The notes beneath the pieces were generated by a model, which did no database searches, was not told where the DNA came from, and was given only the letters and a program-made list of their open reading frames with translations. This document shows positions 29,989 through 39,105 of a stretch of 64,000 nucleotides of DNA, in pieces. The number at the start of each line of letters is the position of its first letter. Within the stretch, counting starts at the first letter, position 1. Source of the DNA: Arthrobacter cavernae (GTDB lineage: Bacteria; Actinomycetota; Actinomycetes; Actinomycetales; Micrococcaceae). Location of the stretch: the NCBI RefSeq assembly GCF_017368795.1, contig NZ_JAFNLL010000002.1, positions 248,001-312,000 on the forward strand, read 5' to 3'. The position numbers and the translations under genes were made by a program.

Positions 29989-30638
29989 CCCTTGAAACCA
30001 GAGAAGCAAACGAGACACGCACGCCTGAGGAGCTCCCCGGCGTCGTCACCAGGCTGTTCAAGGGCGTGCTCTACGCGGAAAACGACGAGAAAGTGTGGCA
30101 GTCCCTCCTGGCCCTTGTCTCGCAGGTCCGCGACTACGTGGCCGTGCTGGGGCTGGAGCTGATCGTGGACGAATCGGAGGGCTACGCGTTCCTGAAGTCG
30201 CGCGAGGACGCGGACGGCTCGCTCCCCCGGCTGATCCCGCGGCGCCAGCTCACCTTCAACGTCAGCCTCCTGCTGGCGCTGTTGCGTGGGCGGATGCTGG
30301 AGTTCGACACCAACTCCAGCGAGCTTCGCCTGGTCATGACGGAGCAGCAGATCGCGGACATGGTGTCCGTGTTCCTGCCCGAGTCCAGCAACGAGGCCCG
30401 CGTCCTGGACCAGCTCGGGACCAACATCAAGAAGGTGGTGGAGCTGGGATTCCTGCGCAAGATGCGCGGGCAGCCCGGCACCTACGAGGTGGCCCGCATC
30501 CTCAAGGCCTACGTGGATGCCCAGTGGCTCGAAGAGTTCGACGCGCGGCTGTCCGACTACCGCGCTTCGCTCGCCGGCGCCGCGGCATCCGGCGCCTCGA
30601 TATCGGGCACTGAATCAACGGAAGTGGAGGGCGCGTGA
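29985..30638 (+). CDS. jetB: Wadjet component JetB (DUF4194, MksE type)
   Basis: A 217-aa DUF4194 protein, the winged-helix KITE-like partner of JetA and JetC. Conserved patches are VVTRLFKGVLYAENDEKVWQSLL near the start, AFLKSREDADGSLPRLIPRRQLTFNVSLLLALLR in the middle, and KVVELGFLRKMRGQPGTYEVARILKAYVDAQWL near the end. It overlaps jetA (ATGA) and jetC (GTGA), so the whole set is translationally coupled. Confidence 0.9.
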   Translation: MTLETREANETRTPEELPGVVTRLFKGVLYAENDEKVWQSLLALVSQVRDYVAVLGLELIVDESEGYAFLKSREDADGSLPRLIPRRQLTFNVSLLLALLRGRMLEFDTNSSELRLVMTEQQIADMVSVFLPESSNEARVLDQLGTNIKKVVELGFLRKMRGQPGTYEVARILKAYVDAQWLEEFDARLSDYRASLAGAAASGASISGTESTEVEGA

Positions 30639-33600
30639 CCGCCGATCTTCAGGACAGCCTGTTCAGCCTGGACCCTGCCGTACCGGTGGAAGTCCCGCTG
30701 GAGGAACAGCGCCCGACGGCGGCCTGCCGCCGGGTTTCCGGCTGCACCGCCTGGAGCTGCTCAACTGGGGCACGTTCCACGAGGGCGTGCGGACCTTCCG
30801 TTTGGACGGCGCCAACAGCCTGTTGACCGGCGACATCGGATCGGGCAAGTCCACGGTGGTGGACGCGATCACCACGCTCCTGCTGCCTGCGCACAAGATC
30901 GACTACAACAAGGCCGCCGGCGCGCAGAAGCGCGAACGCACCTTGATGTCCTATGTCCGCGGCTTCCACAAGAGCACCCGCAGCACCGGCGGCGAACACT
31001 CCAAACCGGTGGCCCTGCGCCAGCCGGGAACACTCAGCGTGGTGCTGGGCGTCTTCCACAATGCCGTGCTGGGCAAATCCGTCACCCTGGCCATCACGCT
31101 CTGGACCATGCAGGAAGCCGGCCAGCCCACCCGTTTCTACTCGCTCGCCGAGTCCGATCAGTCCATTGCCGTGGACTTCGCCAACTTCGGCCAGGACCCG
31201 GTCAAGCTGAAGAAAAAGCTGCGGGCAGCCGGCGTAGCCGTCCACGACACCTTCGAGCCCTACGCGGCCGCGTTCAAGCGGCAGTTCGGCATCAGCGGGA
31301 ACCAAGCGATGGAGCTATTCCACCGCACGGTGTCCATGAAGCAAGTGGAAAACATCACGCAGTTCGTGCGCACCAACATGCTCGAGGACGATGACGTCAG
31401 CGAGCGCATCGGGAACCTGATCCACCACTTCGATGACCTGAAGAAGGCCCATGACGCGGTGCTGCGTGCCAAGGACCAGATCGAGCTGCTGAGGCCGATC
31501 CAGTCGGGCGCGGCCCAGCATGCGAAACTGAGCGCCGAGGATGGTCTGGCCCGTGCCCAGCGGGACCAGCTGCATCCGTGGTTTACCAAGCAGAAGCTGA
31601 TCCTCAGCCTGGAGCACCAGAACGAGCTCGGGAACACCGGAGTCAAGCTGCGCGAGGACAGCAGCCAGCTCAGCGGCCAGATCGTGCAGCTGCGCCACGA
31701 GCTGTCCGCCGTCCAGGAAGACATCCGGACGAACGGCGGCGGCCGGCTGGCAGCGATCGACGCCGACGTCGCCCGGCTCGGCGAGGAATCGCAACGCCAG
31801 CGCGCCCGCTTCGAGAAGTACCTGGAAGCGGCCGCCGATCTTGGCTTGAACGCCCCCGAGGACCGCGTCCTTTTCGATGCCAACCGGAACCGTCTGGCGG
31901 AGGTGGAATCGGAGCTGGTCTCGCTGTCCAACGATTTGCAGCGGAACCGCACGGCACTGACCGTGGAGCGTGAAACGTCCACCACGCAGGCGGCGGAGAT
32001 CCACGCCGAGCTCAGCAGCCTGAAGTCGCGCCAGACCCTGCTGCCGCTCGCCCAGCTGGAGCTCCGCCGTCGTCTGTGTGAAGGAACCGGCATTGCGGAG
32101 ACGGCCCTGCCGTACGCGGGCGAACTGCTGCGGGTGCGCGACGGCGAAGCCGAGTGGGAGGGTGCCGCGGAGCGGACCCTGCGCGGCTTCGCGCTGTCCC
32201 TGCTGGTGTCGGCCGAGCACTACCCGGCCGTGAGCTCGTGGGTGGATTCGAACAATCTCCGGGGCCGGCTGGTGTACCTGAAGATCGGCGACTCCGCCCA
32301 GGCCAGGACTGCCGAGGCAGGCACGCTGGCGGCGAAGATCGCCGTCAAACAAGGCACCCCGTTCCGGGCTTTCCTGCTTGACGAACTCGTCGGCCGCTTC
32401 GACTACGTCTGCTGCGCCGGCATGGACGAGTTCCGCCGCCACCCCAGGGCGCTCACCGTCAACGGCCAGCTGAAGGGCGGCCGCGGCAGGCATGAGAAGG
32501 ACGACCGCAAGGACCTGGCCGACCGCCGCAATTACGTGCTCGGCTGGGACAACCAGGACAAGATCAACCGCTTCCTCGCCGAGCAGGATGAGGTGCACGG
32601 AAAGGTCCGCAGCATCGACGCCCAGCTGGCCAAGGTGGATACGGCCCTCGGCACCCTGGCGCGGCAGAACCAGCAGATCGGCACTGTGCGCAACACGGGT
32701 GACTACGCGGACATCAGCTGGCAGCTCACCGCACGCCGCATCGAGGAACTCAAGGAGGAAAGGGCCGCGCTCCAGTCGGCCAGCAGCGTGCTGCAGCAGC
32801 TCGCTGCCAAGGAAACGGAACTGGCCGGGCGGCTCGAGCGCCTCGAGGCCAAGTCGGACAAGATCCGGGAACGGCTCGGGGAGAACAACAACGAGGCCAG
32901 GAACATCGCGGAGGCGATCGAGGAATGCCGTGCGCTGCTCGCCGAGCAGCCCTTGACCGACGACGCCGGGGTGCTGGCCGCCGTCGAGCAGCTCACCGCC
33001 ACGGCACTCGGCGAGAAGGCGCTGAACTACAAGAACACGGGCAGCATGGAAAGCTCCGTCCGATCTGTGTTGACGGCCAGCATTGATGCGCTGGGCAAAC
33101 GCATCGCCACCGCGGCCGAACGCACCCTGCGGCTCATGGGCGATTTCCGGCACAAGTACCCCAACGAGACGGTGGAGATCGACGCGTCACTGGAGGCCGC
33201 CGGGGACTTCAACCGGCTGCTGGAACAGCTGGAAAGCAACGATCTCCCCCGCTTCGAGGCCCGGTTCAAGGAGTCGCTCACGCAGAACACCATCCACGAG
33301 GTGGTTGCCTTCAACGCCTTCCTGGACAGCCGCAAGCAGGACATCGAGCAGCGGATCAGCGAAATCAATGTGTCGCTGGCGGGAATCGAGTACAACTCGG
33401 GCCGGCACATCCAGCTGGAGCACCAGGGTTCCACGGACCTGGACGTGCGCCAGTTCGGGATGGACCTGCGCGCCTGCTCGGAGGGGACCATCGGCGATGA
33501 CGAGCAGTACTCGGAGCAGAAGTACCTGCAGGTGGAGCGGCTGATCGAACGGTTCCGCGGACGCGAGGGCTACACGGCGCTGGACGAGCGGTGGACGGCC

Positions 33601-34077
33601 AAGGTGACGGACGTCCGGAACTGGTTCACCTTCTCCGCCTCCGAAAAGTGGACCGAGACCGGGGAGGAGTTCGAGCACTTCACGGACTCGGGCGGAAAGT
33701 CGGGCGGGCAGAAGGAGAAGCTGGCGTACACCATCCTGGCGGCGGCGCTGGCGTTCCAGTTCGGGCTCGGGTCCGGGAAAGCCGGCGGTACGGCGAAGGC
33801 CGGCGCGAAGGGCGCCGCCAAGGGCCGCAGTTTCCGCTTTGTGGTGATCGACGAGGCCTTCGGCCGCGGCTCGGACGAGTCCGCGCGCTACGGCCTGGAG
33901 CTCTTCCAGCGCATGAAGCTGCAGCTGCTGATCGTCACTCCGCTGCAGAAAATCCACGTGATCGAACCCTTTGTGGCACATGTGGGCTTCGTCGCGAACA
34001 GTAACGGGAACGACTCCCAGCTGCGCAACATGACCATCACCGAATACCGGGAGGAACGGGACCGGCGTGCCGGGTGA
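30635..34077 (+). CDS. jetC: Wadjet component JetC (SMC/MukB-like ATPase) with N-terminal frameshift
   Basis: An SMC-like motor of about 1,145 aa. GTG 30635 overlaps the jetB stop and gives MTADLQDSLFSLDPAV and about 25 plausible residues, but that frame is then lost near 30708-30712. The conserved body runs in the preceding frame: RLELLNWGTF, Walker A GDIGSGKST, long coiled coils (about 31380-33500), signature SGGQKEKLAY and Walker B FVVIDEAFGRGS. Restoring one G in the CAGCG at 30707-30711 joins the two. No ATG/GTG/TTG in the body frame precedes RLELLNWGTF except at 30517 inside jetB, whose extra sequence looks non-coding. As read, the gene is broken unless the base is a sequencing error. 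Confidence 0.85.
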
Positions 34078-35365
34078 CGCACGCAGTCTGGGCTGGACCA
34101 CCGTTGCGGACCTGCGCGCCCTCTCGCTGAAGGCCTGGGGCAGCGGGGCGCTGCTGCGCGAGCTGCTGGAACCGGGCGGACTGTACCCCCGCCGTCGGCC
34201 GTTGAAGCGCCCGACGGCGGCGGGCCTCCTGCGCGATTATGCTGCGGCCCGTGCGTGGGCGGCTGAGTTGTTCGCCGCCGCGGGTCCGTTCGGCCTGGAA
34301 ACCGCCGAGGTGGGGCGCACCACGGTCGGGGCCAACCAACTGCCGGCCGCGGCTGTCTTCGCGTCTGCCGAGGCCGAGATTGAGTTTGTGGGCAAGGCGA
34401 AGGAGGCGGCCCGGTTCGTGGAGCTCTCCGGGGGTCTGGCCTCGTTGAACCCGTCCTTCCGCGCGTGGGTGCTGAAGCGGCCGCTCAAGCTGTTGGAACT
34501 CGGGGACGACGCGCTGACGGCCGCCCTGGTGGCCCTGTGGCTGCAGGACAACCCCCAGCCCGGAATCTACGTGCGGCAGTTGAGCCTTCCCGGCGTGCAC
34601 ACCAAGTTCATCGAGAACCACCGGGCGGTGATCGGTGAGCTGGCGCTGGGGCTGCGGGCCGATACGGAACACAACGCTGAGTCTGTCGAATCACTTCCAG
34701 ACGCGACCGCGGAGCCCGGCTCGCTGCTGGGACTGACGCCGGCCCGGACGCCGGCGGCACGCTTCGCTGCGGGGCACGGCTTCCTGCATCCGCCCGAGCT
34801 TGTCCGGTTCCGCCTGTTGGATCCTGAGCTGACACTGCTTGGCCAGGCACGCGACCTGACCGTGACCGCTGAAGCCTTCAGCACGCTGCGGCTACCTATC
34901 GCCAAAGTGGTGATCACGGAGAACCTGGTGAACTTCCTGGCCCTCCCCGAGGGCCCGCACACGCTGGCAATTTATGGCGGCGGTTATGGGTTCTCCTCGC
35001 TGCGGGACGCAAGGTGGCTGCGGGACTGTGAGGTCTTGTACTGGGGCGATCTGGACACCCACGGGTTCCGGATCCTGGACCAGCTCCGCGCGGTCCACCC
35101 GCATGTGGTGAGCGTGCTGATGGACGAGGCCACGCTGCTGGCTCACCGTGATGCCTGGGTGACCGAGCCCTCGTCGTCGAAGGGTGTGTTGGGCCGGCTG
35201 ACCGCCGAGGAGTCGGCGCTGTACGACGGGCTGCGCGATGACTTGTTTGGAACTGCGGTACGTCTGGAGCAGGAGCTGATCCGCTGGGACTGGGCGCTGG
35301 AGCGGCTCGCCAGGACTGATGCCGGACGACAGTCAGCGACCGAGGCCCAGAAAGACGAGCAATGA
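34067..35365 (+). CDS. jetD: Wadjet component JetD (DUF3322-DUF2220, TOPRIM nuclease)
   Basis: A 432-aa protein that in characterised Wadjet systems is the nuclease subunit cutting plasmid DNA after loop extrusion. The N-terminal DUF3322 part runs to about residue 190. The C-terminal DUF2220/TOPRIM part has VVITENLVNFLALPEGP (metal-binding Glu) and VLYWGDLDTHGFRIL (the DxD pair). GTG 34067 overlaps the end of jetC by 11 nt. The 3' end overlaps the convergent toxin gene by 33 bp. Confidence 0.9.
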   Translation: MPGDARSLGWTTVADLRALSLKAWGSGALLRELLEPGGLYPRRRPLKRPTAAGLLRDYAAARAWAAELFAAAGPFGLETAEVGRTTVGANQLPAAAVFASAEAEIEFVGKAKEAARFVELSGGLASLNPSFRAWVLKRPLKLLELGDDALTAALVALWLQDNPQPGIYVRQLSLPGVHTKFIENHRAVIGELALGLRADTEHNAESVESLPDATAEPGSLLGLTPARTPAARFAAGHGFLHPPELVRFRLLDPELTLLGQARDLTVTAEAFSTLRLPIAKVVITENLVNFLALPEGPHTLAIYGGGYGFSSLRDARWLRDCEVLYWGDLDTHGFRILDQLRAVHPHVVSVLMDEATLLAHRDAWVTEPSSSKGVLGRLTAEESALYDGLRDDLFGTAVRLEQELIRWDWALERLARTDAGRQSATEAQKDEQ

Positions 35366-35659
35366 TTGCTCAACTGCAACCATTGTCTTTGAATCTATTC
35401 TTCCTAACCGCTGCCCGAGATTGACCCGTCGCACCGTTGTGAGCTTGTCGATCATGATCTGGCTGACGCGCTCCAAGCCGGTCAGCTGCCCGGGATCCAC
35501 CGTCAGCCTCAGCAATGGGGCATCCGTCAGGTGCGACGTCAACGGCAGAAGGGTCACCGACTCGGAGGCCTCAAACAGATCGTCCTGGATGATGAGGGCA
35601 GGCCAGGGCTTTTGCGCATATGTTCCACCTGACACAGTCCACAGCTCGCCTCTATTCAC
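35333..35659 (-). CDS. mazF: MazF/PemK-type endoribonuclease toxin
   Basis: A 108-aa type II toxin of the MazF/PemK/CcdB fold: MNRGELWTVSGG start, KPWPALIIQDD strand, VTLLPLTSHLTDAP, and SQIMIDKLTTVRRVNLGQRLGRID. Such toxins cleave mRNA at short sequences. GTG 35659 overlaps the antitoxin stop (GTGA). It converges on jetD, overlapping it by 33 bp, so the pair was probably acquired or retained with the Wadjet operon. Confidence 0.87.
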   Translation of the reverse strand: MNRGELWTVSGGTYAQKPWPALIIQDDLFEASESVTLLPLTSHLTDAPLLRLTVDPGQLTGLERVSQIMIDKLTTVRRVNLGQRLGRIDSKTMVAVEQSLLVFLGLGR

Positions 35660-35857
35660 TCCGGCCAGGCTTCCGAAATCTGTTCTATGAAGTCCTGGTC
35701 GTCACCGGCCCGGTCAGAAGCTGCAACAGCCAGCGCCTGGCGCCGTGCTTCACGCCGGAACTCGTCCGTTCGCGCGTCCGGCACCCAGATCTGAATCTGT
35801 CGGAATCCTCGCTCGCATGGCGGCCCGGTGGCGGGCAACGCGGTCCTTAACACTCAT
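35656..35857 (-). CDS. mazE: MazE-type antitoxin (DUF3018), apparently frameshifted
   Basis: The C-terminal part GFRQIQIWVPDARTDEF...DDQDFIEQISEAW is the DUF3018 antitoxin family. The matching family N-terminus, MSVKDRVARHRAAMRAR, is encoded from ATG 35857 in a different frame. The two join if two G residues are restored near 35805-35810 (minus-strand GCGAGGATT read as GCGAGGGGATT). As read, the only single-frame product starts at GTG 35853 with an unrelated MLRTALPATG leader. The gene is either disrupted or affected by a homopolymer error. A palindrome overlaps the start. Confidence 0.75.
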
Positions 35858-35861
35858 GAGT
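35852..35861. promoter_or_regulatory. Palindrome over the mazE start, probable autoregulatory operator
   Basis: ACTCATGAGT is a perfect 10-bp palindrome containing the mazE ATG. It is flanked by TTAAC and TAA, giving a partly symmetric 18-bp element. Toxin-antitoxin complexes usually bind such sites to repress themselves. Confidence 0.45.
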
Positions 35862-35998
35862 TAATGATGCATGTAACATCCGATGACTGTCATGATCTGC
35901 TCCACGCCTTCGATCGAGACGCTAGCGACGCACTCTTTGCGGGAGGATTTGGGTGGACCGCGCGCGCGAAGTCGGCGCGTCAAAGCAAAGGACAGTGG

Positions 35999-37294
35999 CT
36001 ACCGGACGGCGTTGTATGCGTTTACGCGGCCATGTTCCCAGTAGGTGTCGGTGCCGCCAATGTTGTCGGCGGTTAATTCGACCGCATCACGGACCAATGC
36101 GTTCGTGGTGCCAGGATGCGAACTCCAGGCAAGCGCGGCAACAGCAGCGACGATAGGTGAAGCCATCGAGGTACCGCTGGCGATGTCATAGCCCTGGGAG
36201 CGGTCGTTCAGCGGATTCGTGTCGTTCGTCCTATCCAGGACGAAGGGGTGGTTCGGGAAGGTCGAGAAGACGTTGACACCCGGCGCTGCGACATCAACCC
36301 ACTGGGCGCCGTAGCTTGAGAAGGATGCTTTGGCATCCCTGTTGTCGGTTGCCGCCACCGCAATAACGTTGCGGTATGCGCCTGGGTAGAACTTGGCCTG
36401 AGTACCGCCGTTGCCGGCTGCGGCAACTATCACCACACCGGCCTTCCATGCGTTATTGACGGCAGTTTCGAGGGTGCGTGAAGGGAAGCTCTGTCCGAGG
36501 CTCATGTTGATGACCTTGGCACCATTGTTGACGGCCCAGTTGATGCCGTTTGCAATGGCTGATGTGGAGCCCGACCCGCTGTCATTGAGAACTTTGCCAT
36601 CCAGGATCGTGCACTCCGGGCAGACACCGGCGACGCCGATCGTGTTGTCGGCGGTGGCGGCAACGATGCCGGCGACGTGGGTGCCGTGGCCGTAATTGTC
36701 TTTGCCGGTTGCCGCAGTACTGAAGTTGGCCCGTGCAACAACCTTTGATTCGAGGTCGCGGTTGTCGCTTGGGACGGGGTCGCTTGGAATATCGTGGCCG
36801 CTTGCGACACCCGTATCGAGAACAGCGACCCTAATGCCGCTACCCTTGGTGATGCTCCACGCTTCGACGGCGTCCACATCAGCGTCCACTATGCCCCCGG
36901 CCACAGTCAGCGTACCGGAGGTGTTGGTGAATGACTGACCAACGTTGTGCAGTGCGTACTGGCGATCGAAATACTGGTCAGCTGTAGCGGCAGTAACGAG
37001 CTCGTCCGGCTCGGCGTACTCAACCGCCGGGTTCCGGCTCAAGGCTTCGATGAGTTGAGATTCTTTGCCAGCCGGCACTTTGATGAGGTGAGCGCCGGTG
37101 CTGCCGATACCAGCGCCCTGGCTGAGGCCATGCTGGCGGAGCACGCCGGCTGCCGCGCCATTGTCGCGGAATTTAACCATGATTTGCCCCGCGATGCCTG
37201 AGGACCGGGTCGCTGCGTTGCCTGGGACTGCGAAGGTGATTGCGCCAAACCCCATAACTAGCGCCGCGAAACTAGCTATTGCAATTTTTTTCAT
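35999..37294 (-). CDS. Secreted subtilisin-family (S8) serine protease
   Basis: A 431-aa extracellular protease. The signal peptide MKKIAIASFAALVMGFGAITFAVPGNAA is followed by an I9-type propeptide (about 35-105, IMVKFRDNGAAAGVLRQHGL to VEYAEPDE). The peptidase S8 domain has the triad D160 (AVLDTGVA), H203 (GHGTHVAG) and S376 (GTSMASP), plus the oxyanion region AAAGNGGT. The frame can start at TTG 37312, but ATG 37294 gives a proper signal peptide. No strong ribosome site is visible. It lies directly against the phoD remnant, with no intact gene between. Confidence 0.9.
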   Translation of the reverse strand: MKKIAIASFAALVMGFGAITFAVPGNAATRSSGIAGQIMVKFRDNGAAAGVLRQHGLSQGAGIGSTGAHLIKVPAGKESQLIEALSRNPAVEYAEPDELVTAATADQYFDRQYALHNVGQSFTNTSGTLTVAGGIVDADVDAVEAWSITKGSGIRVAVLDTGVASGHDIPSDPVPSDNRDLESKVVARANFSTAATGKDNYGHGTHVAGIVAATADNTIGVAGVCPECTILDGKVLNDSGSGSTSAIANGINWAVNNGAKVINMSLGQSFPSRTLETAVNNAWKAGVVIVAAAGNGGTQAKFYPGAYRNVIAVAATDNRDAKASFSSYGAQWVDVAAPGVNVFSTFPNHPFVLDRTNDTNPLNDRSQGYDIASGTSMASPIVAAVAALAWSSHPGTTNALVRDAVELTADNIGGTDTYWEHGRVNAYNAVR

Positions 37295-37304
37295 AGGGTT
37301 ATCT

Positions 37305-37505
37305 TGCGTCAACCTGTACCTGAAGATCTACAACGACTCGCGCGGGTACGTGAACACGAAGATGACCAAGGACGCGCTCACCGCCGACTTCCGCGTAGCC
37401 GAATTCCGCGTGCTGGACTACGTCACGACGCCGGGATCCCCCGTCCGCACGAAGGCCTCCTTCGCGATCCAGGACGGCGTGCCGGGCTGGTGGCGCAGGG
37501 GTAGC
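37305..37505 (+). pseudogene. phoD: 3' remnant of an alkaline phosphatase D (phoD)-type gene
   Basis: The translation VNLYLKIYNDSRGYVNTKMT, then VLDYVTTPGSPVRTKASFAIQDGVPG resembles the extreme C-terminus of PhoD-family phosphatases. The rest of the gene is missing; the sequence changes abruptly at about 37300 into the divergent protease gene. The last codons fit a natural end (LVAQG, stop at 37502-37504) only if one G is added in the GGG near 37484. A perfect terminator follows. This looks like a gene cut by insertion of the accessory segment. Confidence 0.62.
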
Positions 37506-37520
37506 TTCCGTCAAGGACAC

Positions 37521-37564
37521 CGTCGAAACCCCCGTCCGAGTCTACTCGGACGGGGGTTTCGACG
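37521..37564. terminator. Perfect 21-bp hairpin after the phoD remnant
   Basis: The arm at 37521-37541 (CGTCGAAACCCCCGTCCGAG...) is the exact reverse complement of 37544-37564, with a 2-nt CT loop. It includes A-rich/T-rich ends (GAAAC/GTTTC), so it can terminate both strands. Confidence 0.88.
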
Positions 37565-37641
37565 GGTAGGTGACTACAGTTAGGACCTCGCGGCGCGGAT
37601 GGCACGGCCGGCAGCGGCGCCGGCGACCACCATGGGCGAGC

Positions 37642-37689
37642 GCCCGACGTCGGGCCTTAACTCAGCGCCCGACGCCGGGCTTTGCCCGG
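37642..37689 (-). terminator. Palindromic elements downstream of fdhA
   Basis: Two elements lie just past the fdhA stop on the minus strand: CCGGGC-TTT-GCCCGG at 37675-37689 and the perfect 14-bp palindrome GCCCGACGTCGGGC at 37642-37655. Either may act in termination of fdhA; the second could also be a protein site. Confidence 0.5.
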
Positions 37690-37695
37690 GTCCTC

Positions 37696-38907
37696 TTAGC
37701 TGAGGTAACCGTTGGGGTTGAGGACGTACTTGGTGGCCGCGCCAGCGTCGAACTCGGCATAGCCCTTGGGCGCATCCTCCAGGCTGATCGCCTTGGCGTT
37801 GACGTTCTTGGCGATGCTCACCTTGTCATGCAGGATGGCCATCATCAACTGCCGATTGTACTTCATCACCGGGCACTGCCCCGTGGTGAAGCTCAGCGAC
37901 TTCGCCCAGCCGGTGCCCAGGCTCAGGCTGAGCGCCCCCTTCTTGGCGGACTCGTCCACGCCGCCGGGATCCCCGGTGACGTACAGCCCGGGAATGCCCA
38001 GGGCCCCGCCGGCCGCGGTGATCTCCATCAGCGAGTTCAGCACTGTTGCGGGCGCCTCCTTGGCGTCGTGGCCGTGGCCGCGGGCCTCGAAGCCCACCGC
38101 GTCAACCCCGCAGTCCACCTCCGGAACACCCAGGATCTGCTCGATCTGCTCCGCCGGCCCGCCCTTGCTCAGGTCAATGGTTTCGCAGCCGAAGCTGCGC
38201 GCCTGGGCCAGCCGGTCCGCATTCATGTCACCGACAATCACGACGGCGGCACCCAGCAGATGCGCACTGGTGGCCGCTGCCAGTCCAACGGGCCCGGCAC
38301 CTGCCACGTACACGGTGGAGCCCACGCCCACCCCGGCAGTCACGGCGCCGTGGAAGCCTGTGGGGAAGATGTCCGAGAGCATGGCCAGGTCCAAGATCTT
38401 CTCCAGGGCTTGGTCCTTGTCCGGGAACTTCAGCAGGTTCCAGTCGGCGTACGGGACCAGCACGTAGTTGGCCTGGCCTCCTACCCAGCCGCCCATGTCC
38501 ACGTAGCCGTAGGCGCTGCCCGGGCGGTCCGGATTGACGTTCAGGCAGATGCCAGTCTTGCGTTCCTTGCAGTTCCGGCACCGGCCGCAGGAGATGTTGA
38601 AGGGCACCGAACAGATGTCCCCCACTTTGATGAACTCGACGCCGGGCCCCACTTCAACCACCTCCCCGGTAATCTCGTGCCCCAGCACCAGGTTGGACGG
38701 CGCCGTGGTGCGCCCGCGGACCATGTGCTGGTCCGAACCGCAGATATTGGTGGCCACGGTCTTGAGGATGACGCCGTGCGGTACCGCGCGCCCCACGTTC
38801 GCCGGGTTGACGCCCGGGCCGTCCTTAAGTTCGAAAGTTGGATAGTCGATGTCGATCAGTTCGACCTTGCCGGGTTCCTTGTAGGCAACGGCTTTGTTTC
38901 CTGTCAT
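37696..38907 (-). CDS. fdhA: Formaldehyde dehydrogenase, glutathione-independent
   Basis: A 403-aa zinc-dependent medium-chain dehydrogenase that oxidises formaldehyde to formate with bound NAD. Motifs are ICGSDQHMVRGRTTAPSNLVLGHEITGEVVE (catalytic zinc), SCGRCRNCKERKTGIC (structural zinc Cys cluster), and the Rossmann motif YVAGAGPVGLAAA. The length and NPDRPGSAYGYVDMGGWVGGQANY block match the Pseudomonas putida FdhA type. GAGGAGAG lies 7 nt before ATG 38907; the upstream frame to 39054 is not family-like. It stands alone. Confidence 0.94.
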   Translation of the reverse strand: MTGNKAVAYKEPGKVELIDIDYPTFELKDGPGVNPANVGRAVPHGVILKTVATNICGSDQHMVRGRTTAPSNLVLGHEITGEVVEVGPGVEFIKVGDICSVPFNISCGRCRNCKERKTGICLNVNPDRPGSAYGYVDMGGWVGGQANYVLVPYADWNLLKFPDKDQALEKILDLAMLSDIFPTGFHGAVTAGVGVGSTVYVAGAGPVGLAAATSAHLLGAAVVIVGDMNADRLAQARSFGCETIDLSKGGPAEQIEQILGVPEVDCGVDAVGFEARGHGHDAKEAPATVLNSLMEITAAGGALGIPGLYVTGDPGGVDESAKKGALSLSLGTGWAKSLSFTTGQCPVMKYNRQLMMAILHDKVSIAKNVNAKAISLEDAPKGYAEFDAGAATKYVLNPNGYLS

Positions 38908-39067
38908 CACTGCTCTCCTCTTAACGCCACGGCGGCGCGTTGTAGAGCCGCCGTGATGGGTGAAGTATTGCGACGGACCCCCAGTCGCTGGAACCTGTCC
39001 TGTGGGGGTTCCGGACAGTCTGGCATGCCTCCCAGGAAAGGGCCAGCCCGGCACGCCAGGCGACCAT

Positions 39068-39105
39068 CAGGCGTAAAGTCTTGTCCATGGAACCCATTCG
39101 GGCCA
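39068..39105 (+). repeat. Copy 1 of a repeated promoter-start element
   Basis: AGGCGTAAAGTC-TTGTCC, ATG, and GAACCCATTCGGGCCAT recur at 40579-40616 with two substitutions and one indel. It contains TAAAGT (39074-39079) 7 nt before ATG 39087, a leaderless -10 geometry. Confidence 0.75.

Noticed and set aside
28366..30018. 550-codon minus-strand frame opposite jetA
   Set aside because: Antisense to a well-supported Wadjet gene in an operon with overlapping starts.
30517..30710. ATG 30517 as the natural start of jetC
   Set aside because: It would add about 70 Arg/Pro/Ser-rich residues read out of frame through jetB; the coupled GTG 30635 encodes a more natural N-terminus.
30700..30720. Programmed -1 frameshift in jetC
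   Set aside because: No slippery heptamer or downstream structure is evident, and a lost G in a GG pair explains it more simply.
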